A stretch of 5,093 bases of DNA from NCBI GenBank assembly GCA_043800105.1, contig JAZDNJ010000086.1, positions 1 through 5,093 of the forward strand. The letters are read 5' to 3'. A program made the translations under genes and the position numbers. This document shows, in pieces, positions 1 to 4,635 of this stretch (within the stretch, counting starts at the first letter, position 1; every line of letters starts with the position of its first letter). The notes below the pieces were generated by a model that was not told the origin of the DNA, searched no databases, and saw only the letters and a list, made by a program, of their open reading frames with translations. The stretch comes from JAFGTE01 sp043800105 (GTDB lineage: Bacteria; Patescibacteriota; Gracilibacteria; UM-FILTER-43-11).

Positions 1-1
1 C

Positions 2-112
2 GAAGCGGATAGTCGCATTGAACCTATTCTTCTGGAAGAAAGGGATCTTAGTGAGAAAAACGGCAGTATTATGGGCTATGAGGTTTTAAAGCATGGCATT
101 TTAATCGCATAA
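2..112 (+). CDS. Nucleotidyltransferase domain protein, C-terminal end only (5' end outside window)
   Basis: Only the last 36 codons are visible, open from the window edge to a TAA at 110-112. The peptide contains SRIEPILLEE and ends GYEVLKHGILIA. This resembles the end of small MNT-type (NTP_transf_2) nucleotidyltransferase domains, where an 'R-I-E-P' strand is followed by an acidic segment and a terminal 'E-[VI]-[LM]-K-x-G-I' helix and strand. The catalytic GSxxxGxxxxxSDxD motif would lie upstream and cannot be seen. Such proteins often pair with a HEPN protein as a toxin-antitoxin or antitoxin-like unit, but no HEPN gene follows here, so that pairing is untested. The family call rests on a short C-terminal match and is moderate at best; the reading frame itself is more secure. 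Confidence 0.5.
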   Translation, partial: EADSRIEPILLEERDLSEKNGSIMGYEVLKHGILIA

Positions 113-201
113 TTGAAACTGTGAGAGAAATTAATAAGGTCTTTTTTTAATGGATAAAGTGGTATACAACTTATAACTAATCGTTTTTATACGAATCTAA
201 T

Positions 202-241
202 TCCAAAAACAACCACATGCGACTCGATTTGGACTTTTTTT
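202..241 (+). terminator. Weak candidate intrinsic terminator before infC
   Basis: A 6-bp perfect stem (TCCAAA at 202-207 with TTTGGA at 228-233) encloses a 20-base loop and is followed by C and seven T residues at 235-241. It lies between the nucleotidyltransferase stop and the infC promoter, where a terminator would make sense. The stem is short and AU-rich with a long loop, so it may be chance in AT-rich DNA. Confidence 0.25.
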
Positions 242-252
242 AGAGGAAAAGC

Positions 253-281
253 TTGACTTTATGGTGCAACTTTCCTAATAT
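253..281 (+). promoter_or_regulatory. Probable sigma-70-type promoter for infC-rpmI-rplT
   Basis: A -35 hexamer TTGACT (253-258, five of six consensus bases) is followed after exactly 17 bases by TAATAT (276-281), which keeps the most conserved T1, A2 and T6 positions of a -10 box. Transcription would start near 288, giving a leader of about 31 bases to the ATT codon at 319. That is too short for a structured ribosomal-protein leader such as the Firmicutes L20 leader. Experimental start mapping is lacking. Confidence 0.55.
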
Positions 282-318
282 TTGCAGGCTTTTAAGATTC
301 TGATTACTAACTAACTAG

Positions 319-831
319 ATTCATATAGCTAAGCGCTTACGTGTTAATGAGGCCATAAGAACTCCCAAAGTCCTTCTTGTGGATGGCAGTGAAATGATTG
401 GAGAAATGACCCCTGAAGAGGCTATGAAACGTGCCCAGGCGAAGGGCATGGACCTGGTGGAGGTGTCTCCCATGAGCAGTCCTCCGGTCTGTAAGATTAT
501 GGATTTCGGAACCTACCTCTACAGCCAGAAAAAGAAGGAAAAAAAGCAGAAAAAAGGACAAAAGCAAACTGAAACCAAGACGATCCGTCTGAGCATCCGT
601 ACCGGTATTCACGATCTGGAGATCAAAGCCAAACAATCCCGAAAGTTTCTGGAAGATCGTAATATCGTGAAAGTCGTGGTTCTGTTCAAGGGCCGCGAGA
701 TGGCCCACACTGACCTTGGCTTCGCCAAGATGGATGAATTCTTCAGGCTTCTGGAGGACGTCGCCGTGATCGAGCAGGAGCCTAAAAAACAAGGCTATCA
801 GATGACTATGATCTTAAATCCTGTTAAATAA
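319..831 (+). CDS. infC: Translation initiation factor IF-3, probable non-AUG start
   Basis: IF3 binds the 30S subunit, prevents premature 50S joining and checks the start codon and initiator tRNA. From 319 the product is 170 residues, the usual family length. The N-domain carries RVNEAIRTP (8-16), DLVEVSP (45-51) and PPVCKIMDFG (55-64). A lysine-rich linker (about 71-83) leads to the C-domain with KGREMAH (124-130). The first in-frame ATG/GTG/TTG is GTG at 379, but that would remove the conserved RVNEAIRTP strand. The frame opens after a TAG at 316-318, leaving ATT at 319, ATA at 325 and ATA at 355 as possible starts. ATT matches the E. coli and B. subtilis infC start; ATA at 325 would give a natural-looking MAKRLRVNE. 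No Shine-Dalgarno is seen. Such starts let IF3 repress its own translation. Identity is secure; the exact start is not. Confidence 0.95.
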   Translation: MHIAKRLRVNEAIRTPKVLLVDGSEMIGEMTPEEAMKRAQAKGMDLVEVSPMSSPPVCKIMDFGTYLYSQKKKEKKQKKGQKQTETKTIRLSIRTGIHDLEIKAKQSRKFLEDRNIVKVVVLFKGREMAHTDLGFAKMDEFFRLLEDVAVIEQEPKKQGYQMTMILNPVK

Positions 832-836
832 CTATT

Positions 837-864
837 TTGACACTTATAAATTAGAATTTAATAT
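837..864 (+). promoter_or_regulatory. Probable internal promoter for rpmI (and rplT)
   Basis: A perfect -35 TTGACA (837-842) begins five bases after the infC stop and is followed after 16 bases by TAATAT (859-864). Transcription would start near 871, leaving only about five bases before the rpmI ATG at 876. rpmI and rplT could thus be made independently of infC, on a nearly leaderless message. Confidence 0.55.
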
Positions 865-875
865 TTTTAAAAGAT

Positions 876-1091
876 ATGCCAGGAAAAGCAAAACCCGGAA
901 AACAGAGGAGTTCCAGCGCCGCCAAAAAACGTATCAAAAGGACCGGCCGAGGCACTTTTGCCCATGAAAAGGCCGCCCACAACCACCTTCTCCAGCAAAA
1001 GTCCAGGAAGCAAAAAAGATTGTCCCCACGCACCCTTGTTGCTTCTTTGTCGTATGGTAAAACCCTTAAGAGAGTTTTGCCGGGAAGTTAA
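876..1091 (+). CDS. rpmI: Large ribosomal subunit protein bL35
   Basis: bL35 is a small, very basic 50S protein buried in rRNA. The 71-residue product is close to the usual 64-66, with a slightly longer amino end. Family features are in order: SSSAAKKRIKRTGRGTF (about 12-28), matching the 'SGAAKRFKxTGTGKIK' segment; HNHLLQQKSRKQKR (35-48), matching 'RSHLLTKKSxKRKR'; and a C-terminal KTLKRVLPG, matching the 'KRVKRLLP' ending. It lies between infC and rplT, the standard order. The ATG at 876 has no Shine-Dalgarno before it; the preceding bases are almost pure A and T. Its TAA stop is also the first three bases of the heptamer repeat that fills the gap to rplT. Confidence 0.93.
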   Translation: MPGKAKPGKQRSSSAAKKRIKRTGRGTFAHEKAAHNHLLQQKSRKQKRLSPRTLVASLSYGKTLKRVLPGS

Positions 1092-1116
1092 TTTGTAATT
1101 CGTAATCTGTAATCAA
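1089..1116 (+). repeat. Four-unit degenerate heptamer repeat between rpmI and rplT
   Basis: Four consecutive 7-base units, TAATTTG, TAATTCG, TAATCTG and TAATCAA, run from the rpmI stop codon to two bases before the rplT ATG. All begin TAAT, and the first three end in G. Since 7 leaves remainder 1 on division by 3, successive TAA triplets fall in successive frames, so all three frames are closed. A similar three-unit run follows the bL31 gene on the minus strand. Confidence 0.75.
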
Positions 1117-1118
1117 TC

Positions 1119-1592
1119 ATGCCCAGAGTTAAACGAGGAGTTACGGCCCGCGCCAGACACAGGAAGATTTTTAAACTGACCAAGGGATATCGCGGTAAAC
1201 GCAGAAATACCCTTAAGTTAGGCAAGCTTGCCATGATGAAGGCTGGGCAACATGCTTATCGTGACAGACGCCTGAAAAAGAGAAGCTTCCACCAGTTATG
1301 GATTTTGCGTGTTAACGCCGCCTGCCGTGAGCATGAAGTTCGTTACAGCCGCTTTATTTATGGCCTGGAGCTGGCCGGTATCAAAATTAACCGAAAGATG
1401 CTCGCCGAACTGGCTGTAAATAATCCAAATATCTTCAAACAGATTGTGGAAGAAGTTAAGAAAGTTCTGCCAAAAGAAGGTGAGGCACCTGATTTGGATG
1501 ATATGAGAAAACGCTTCAGTAAGTCGGCGGCTAAACCGGCTGCCAAAAAAGAACCTGCCGTCAAGAAGGAAGAAGAAAAGACAGAAGCCTAA
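1119..1592 (+). CDS. rplT: Large ribosomal subunit protein bL20 with a C-terminal extension
   Basis: bL20 binds 23S rRNA early in 50S assembly, and in several bacteria represses its own operon. Residues 1-117 match the whole family: the long basic N-terminal helix (MPRVKRGVTARARHRK, KGYRGKRRN at 22-30), HAYRDRRLKKRSFHQLWILRVNAA (45-68), a globular part with YSRFIYGL (76-83) and LAGIKINRKMLAELA (85-99), and an ending IVEEVKKVL. Typical members stop here, at about 118 residues. This one continues to 157 with a charged segment (KEGEAPDLDDMRKRF) and then a lysine/alanine/glutamate-rich end (SAAKPAAKKEPAVKKEEEK), probably disordered. The ATG at 1119 gives the exact canonical amino end. No Shine-Dalgarno is present; the heptamer repeat occupies that place. 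Confidence 0.96.
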   Translation: MPRVKRGVTARARHRKIFKLTKGYRGKRRNTLKLGKLAMMKAGQHAYRDRRLKKRSFHQLWILRVNAACREHEVRYSRFIYGLELAGIKINRKMLAELAVNNPNIFKQIVEEVKKVLPKEGEAPDLDDMRKRFSKSAAKPAAKKEPAVKKEEEKTEA

Positions 1593-1722
1593 TCCGCGTT
1601 ATCTATTATCGAGAAACTTCGCGAACAAGTTTCACCGGCTTTCGAAGGAGGTTCGGACAAGCGGGCCATGATTGCGATGATGTTTTTTTTTTGGTTGCCT
1701 GTGATGGTGGTGTGACAGAAAA
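1593..1722 (+). other. Unassigned interval after rplT with an open frame and a T10 tract
   Basis: Between the rplT stop and the lipoprotein ATG lie 130 bases that are richer in G+C than the other gaps. The rplT frame stays open after its stop until TGA at 1713-1715, reading IIEKLREQVSPAFEGGSDKR and then a hydrophobic end. The only ATG that opens a sizeable piece is at 1668, giving 15 residues (MIAMMFFFWLPVMVV). A good Shine-Dalgarno-like AAGGAGGT sits at 1645-1652, but its core ends about 16 bases before that ATG, which is too far. Ten T residues at 1683-1692 follow only a weak, mismatched hairpin (1667-1682), so a terminator is doubtful. This may be a small leader peptide, a decayed gene or non-coding DNA. 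I do not recognise a family. Confidence 0.35.
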
Positions 1723-2532
1723 ATGGAATTCAGCAAACTCATAGCTCTGGGTTTAGCATCAAGTCTCGCTTTGGCAGGCTGTAAAGAAAAACAGCCTGTT
1801 CACGAGACGCGAAGCAAAGTGGCCGCCACCGTTCAGCCATCTGCCACGCCCGTCGCAGATGCGGGAAGCGATGCGGGAACGGACGCGAAAACTGAAAAGC
1901 CAAAGATCGTTTGCCGCCCCAAAGAGGTCATTCTTCCTGGAATTAAAGTCGTACCACGCAGTGAATGGGCTCCGTTGCCGCCAAATTTGGAAATATTGGG
2001 CAATATGGAAAACTGCGACAACTATCCCATTGAAAAAATCACACTTCACCACACAGGTGACTGGGTGATCACAAAACCCGGCGAAGGAAGGAAGATGGCG
2101 GGCGCCGACGTATACTTGCATCTTGGCAGTGCCGAAAAGAAACGGGGGAAGGGCTGGGGGGATGTCGCTTACCATTGTCTGGTGACCCCCGAGGGGGAAA
2201 TTCTGGAAGGCCGGAATCCCGCTTTTCGGGGGGATAGTAATACCCAGTATTATCCCAACGACAAGAATCATTCTCATACGCCTGAGCACCATTTGCTCAT
2301 TTCAGTGGTGGGGAATTATGAAAAAGAGGAACAGGAATTCACCGCAGAGGCCAGGCTCGCTGTTTTTAGGGTGCTTATGGCCAGCCTGAGGTACTATGAC
2401 CTGAAACCCGGCGATGTTATCTTCCATAAAGACGTCGCTTATACCGGTTGCCCGGGAAGCCAGATCATAGACTGGTATAAGACAAGTGGCAGGTATCAGA
2501 TTGCCAATCAGATGAAACTCCAACCCAAATAA
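1723..2532 (+). CDS. Lipoprotein with a peptidoglycan-recognition / N-acetylmuramoyl-L-alanine amidase domain
   Basis: Amidases of the PGRP/Amidase_2 fold cut the bond between N-acetylmuramic acid and L-alanine in peptidoglycan. The 269-residue product has a lipoprotein signal (MEFSKLIALGLASSLALAGC) with lipobox LAGC and lipidated Cys20. A low-complexity Ala/Asp/Thr linker runs to about residue 60, and the catalytic domain covers about 74-255. It begins VVPRSEW, like PGRP 'R-x-x-W' starts. Expected zinc ligands are all present: H109 in ITLHHTGD, H235 in IFHKD and C243 in TGCPG. Y150 in DVAYHCLV and T241 match other active-site positions, and ISVVGNY (193-199) matches the PGRP core strand. An active enzyme is likely. 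The frame is closed by TGA at 1702-1704, so ATG 1723 is the only reasonable start. No Shine-Dalgarno is visible. It could remodel the cell's own wall or attack that of neighbours; context does not decide. Confidence 0.88.
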   Translation: MEFSKLIALGLASSLALAGCKEKQPVHETRSKVAATVQPSATPVADAGSDAGTDAKTEKPKIVCRPKEVILPGIKVVPRSEWAPLPPNLEILGNMENCDNYPIEKITLHHTGDWVITKPGEGRKMAGADVYLHLGSAEKKRGKGWGDVAYHCLVTPEGEILEGRNPAFRGDSNTQYYPNDKNHSHTPEHHLLISVVGNYEKEEQEFTAEARLAVFRVLMASLRYYDLKPGDVIFHKDVAYTGCPGSQIIDWYKTSGRYQIANQMKLQPK

Positions 2533-3450
2533 TTACTGACCCGCCAGCCAGCGTCCGGCATCGATGGCCGCCTGACAGCCCATGCCGGCGGCGGTAATGG
2601 CCTGGCGATAACGGTGATCCACACAGTCGCCTGCCGCGAACACGCCGGCGACATTGGTCATGGTGTTTTGTTTGTGAACGATATAGCCCAGATCATCTTT
2701 TTCGATTGACTTAAAGATACCGGTCGCGGGAACGTGGCCGATGGCCAGGAACATACCGTCGACAGCCAGCTCGGAAATTTTGCCTGACTGTATGTCTCTC
2801 AGCCGGAGGCCCGTAACCTTTTGGTCGCCCAGTATTTCATCAACGGCCTTACTTATCAGGATCGCGATCTTGCTGTTGTCCCTCACGCGGTCGAGCATGA
2901 TCCGGGAAGCCCTGAATTCTTCACGGCGGTGCACGATGTAAACCTTTTTCGCGAATTTGCTTAATAAATCAGCTTCCTCCATTGCCGAATCGCCTCCGCC
3001 GATCACTGCCACTGTTTTATCGCGGAAAAAGAAGCCGTCGCAGGTAGCGCAGACAGAAACTCCTTTGGCCCAAAACCGATCTTCGGATTCAAGCCCCAGT
3101 TTGCGGGGCTTGGCGCCGGTCGCGATGATAACCGTTTTTGCCTGATATTCATCATCATCCTTAAATACTCTGAAAGGCCGGCTGGAAAAATCCACTTTTG
3201 TGACATCTCCGGTGATATATTTGGTTCCGAAGACAGCGGCCTGTTTCTTCATTTCCTGCATCAGCTTATTACCATCGATGCCTTTTCCGAAGCCCGGAAA
3301 ATTTTCGATTGTGGTCGTAGTGGTGAGCTGACCGCCGGGCTGCCAGCCTTCAAACACCAGGACTTTCAGATTGGCGCGGCTGGCGTAAATGGCCGCGGTA
3401 TAGCCAGCCGGACCCGCTCCGATAATGATTAAATCTTTAATTTCACTCAT
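2533..3450 (-). CDS. trxB: Thioredoxin-disulfide reductase
   Basis: TrxB is a cytoplasmic FAD flavoenzyme that uses NADPH to reduce thioredoxin. The 305-residue product is full length. It shows the FAD-binding GAGPAG (11-16), PGGQL (38-42), ENFPGF (49-54), an ATGA hinge (110-113), the redox CATC centre (134-137), the NADPH-binding GGGDSA (151-156), HRREEFRAS (174-182), whose arginines bind the NADPH 2'-phosphate in the E. coli enzyme, and the C-terminal FAD motif GVFAAGDC (269-276). I chose the ATG at 3450 (MSEIKDL); ATG at 3456 (MRMSEIKDL) is equally possible. The same frame is open far upstream to 3771, but that part overlaps the divergent glycosyltransferase and lacks family similarity. 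The stop abuts the lipoprotein stop. No thioredoxin gene lies in the window, so the partner is unknown. Confidence 0.96.
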   Translation of the reverse strand: MSEIKDLIIIGAGPAGYTAAIYASRANLKVLVFEGWQPGGQLTTTTTIENFPGFGKGIDGNKLMQEMKKQAAVFGTKYITGDVTKVDFSSRPFRVFKDDDEYQAKTVIIATGAKPRKLGLESEDRFWAKGVSVCATCDGFFFRDKTVAVIGGGDSAMEEADLLSKFAKKVYIVHRREEFRASRIMLDRVRDNSKIAILISKAVDEILGDQKVTGLRLRDIQSGKISELAVDGMFLAIGHVPATGIFKSIEKDDLGYIVHKQNTMTNVAGVFAAGDCVDHRYRQAITAAGMGCQAAIDAGRWLAGQ

Positions 3451-3475
3451 GCGCATATAATTTAGTTCATTTTTG

Positions 3476-3484
3476 AGTATATCA
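3476..3484 (-). promoter_or_regulatory. Probable extended -10 promoter for trxB
   Basis: On the minus strand, TGATATACT is a TGn extended -10 element joined to TATACT (3481-3476). No matching -35 hexamer is seen at 16-18 bases, which is normal for extended -10 promoters. Transcription would begin near 3469, leaving a leader of 12-18 bases to the trxB ATG codons. Confidence 0.45.
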
Positions 3485-3499
3485 GATAAAATTAGTCTC

Positions 3500-3528
3500 T
3501 TGGTAATTTCTGTCACACGAATTAATAT
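3500..3528 (+). promoter_or_regulatory. Probable promoter for the glycosyltransferase, giving a leaderless message
   Basis: TTGGTA (3500-3505, four of six -35 consensus bases) and TAATAT (3523-3528) are 17 bases apart. The start point expected six to seven bases after the -10 box coincides with the ATG at 3535, so the message would have no 5' leader. It shares the same 78-base divergent region as the trxB promoter. Confidence 0.42.
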
Positions 3529-3534
3529 GTACTT

Positions 3535-4611
3535 ATGAAAATTGCTTTGGTGCACGAAATGCTGGTTAAACTGGGCGGGGCGGAGCGCGTTTTGCGAAAG
3601 CTGCTGGATATGTATCCGAAAAGCCCCGTTTATACCCTGTTCCGCGACGAAAAAGTTAGCGCGGAATGGTTCAGCGGAATCAAAATACATTCCAGCAATC
3701 TGCAGAAGTACTATGAGCTGATCAGGAGTCCAAAATGGCTGCTGGCCCGAATGCCACAGGCTATTGAGCAATTTGATTTCAGTAAGTTTGACGCCGTCAT
3801 TTCAAGCAGTTCGGCTTTCGCGCATGGCATAAAGACGGGCGATGTGAAACACCTGTGTTACTGCCACTCTCCTATGCGATACGCCTGGGATTACACACAT
3901 GAATACACAAAAAACATGCCGGCTCCTCTGCGTTTTGCCACATCTCATATGCTGACCGGTATTCGCATGTGGGACTTTCAGACAGCTCAACAGCCCAACA
4001 AGATCGTGGCCAATTCAAAGCATGTTCAAAAACGCATCGCCAAATACTGGCGACGGAATTCCGAACTGATCTATCCGCCGGTAAATGTTAAAGCTTTTGA
4101 GCCGACAGCGGGGAACGAAGATTTTTTTCTGATCGTATCCGCCCTGACCCCTTTCAAGAAAATTGATCTGGCGATACGGGCTTTTAATAAGGTAGGCAGG
4201 AAGCTGGTTATTATAGGTGACGGCGCCCAGCGGAAAGCGCTGGAGGCCATGGCTAAATCCAATATCGAGTTTCTGGGGCGAAAACCTGACTTGGTGGTGC
4301 GTGAGTATATGCAGAACTGTCGCGCCCTCATTTTTCCGGGCGAGGAGGATTTTGGTATTACCCCCGTGGAAGCCATGGCAGCCGGCAAACCTGTGCTGGC
4401 TTACGGCGCTGGCGGCGTGCTGGAAAGCGTGGAGGCCGGAAAATCAGGTGAATTCTTTGACGAGCCCACTGAAAAATCATTTTTAGTCGGCCTGACGCGC
4501 CTGATGGTCAACGAAAAACACTATGATTATAAAGTGATACGTAAAATCGCCGAACGCTTTGACGAATCGGTGTTCGAGGAAAAAATGAAAAAAATAATTT
4601 CAGATTTGTAA
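3535..4611 (+). CDS. Family 4 glycosyltransferase (GT-B fold), possibly a mannosyltransferase
   Basis: GT4 retaining enzymes transfer a sugar from a nucleotide donor to a growing glycan, usually at the inner face of the membrane. The 358-residue product has both GT-B halves. The N-terminal half (about 1-185) has the GGAER loop (14-18) and CYCHSPMRYAWDY (108-120), a hallmark of WbaZ-like relatives. The C-terminal half (about 195-345) has SALTPFKKIDLAI (202-214), the IIGDG strand-turn (226-230) and EDFGITPVEAMAAGKPV (271-287), holding the E-x7-E pair E271 and E279. No membrane segment or signal peptide is apparent, so it is probably cytoplasmic or peripheral. Substrate cannot be set from sequence; mannose is suggested only by the WbaZ-like motif. 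No other glycan genes adjoin it. The start is fixed by the canonical MKIALVHE amino end. Confidence 0.92.
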   Translation: MKIALVHEMLVKLGGAERVLRKLLDMYPKSPVYTLFRDEKVSAEWFSGIKIHSSNLQKYYELIRSPKWLLARMPQAIEQFDFSKFDAVISSSSAFAHGIKTGDVKHLCYCHSPMRYAWDYTHEYTKNMPAPLRFATSHMLTGIRMWDFQTAQQPNKIVANSKHVQKRIAKYWRRNSELIYPPVNVKAFEPTAGNEDFFLIVSALTPFKKIDLAIRAFNKVGRKLVIIGDGAQRKALEAMAKSNIEFLGRKPDLVVREYMQNCRALIFPGEEDFGITPVEAMAAGKPVLAYGAGGVLESVEAGKSGEFFDEPTEKSFLVGLTRLMVNEKHYDYKVIRKIAERFDESVFEEKMKKIISDL

Positions 4612-4627
4612 TTTTGATTCACAAATC
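4603..4627. terminator. Hairpin between convergent glycosyltransferase and bL31 genes
   Basis: GATTTGT (4603-4609) pairs perfectly with ACAAATC (4621-4627) around an 11-base loop. The left arm includes the final codons of the glycosyltransferase. The stem has seven pairs but is AU-rich and lacks a clear T tract on either side, so bidirectional termination is possible but weak. Confidence 0.3.
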
Positions 4628-4635
4628 ACAAATTA
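4615..4635 (-). repeat. Three-unit degenerate heptamer repeat after the bL31 gene
   Basis: Read on the minus strand, the bL31 stop codon begins three 7-base units: TAATTTG, TGATTTG and TGAATCA. The first unit is identical to the first heptamer after rpmI. The leading TAA, TGA and TGA fall at offsets 0, 7 and 14, so again all three frames are closed. One arm of the hairpin at 4603-4627 is built from these units. Confidence 0.6.

Noticed and set aside
142..148. T7 tract as terminator of the nucleotidyltransferase gene
   Set aside because: No hairpin precedes it.
337..792. 151-codon open frame antisense to infC
   Set aside because: It is the mirror of infC; its poly-Leu/Phe run is the complement of the lysine-rich linker.
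1645..1652. AAGGAGGT as the ribosome binding site of the lipoprotein gene
   Set aside because: It is about 70 bases upstream of ATG 1723, and also too far from ATG 1668, so it fits no visible start.
1713..1715. UGA read as glycine (genetic code 25)
   Set aside because: All called genes use only TAA stops and contain no internal TGA, so the window gives no evidence for recoding; the one extended frame would overlap the lipoprotein gene.
1759..2292. 177-codon open frame antisense to the lipoprotein gene
   Set aside because: It lies wholly opposite a well-supported gene, has no recognisable motif, and its composition is explained by the complementary strand.
3451..3771. 107-codon upstream extension of the trxB frame
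   Set aside because: It overlaps the divergent glycosyltransferase gene, shows no flavoprotein features, and the canonical TrxB amino end begins at ATG 3450 or 3456.
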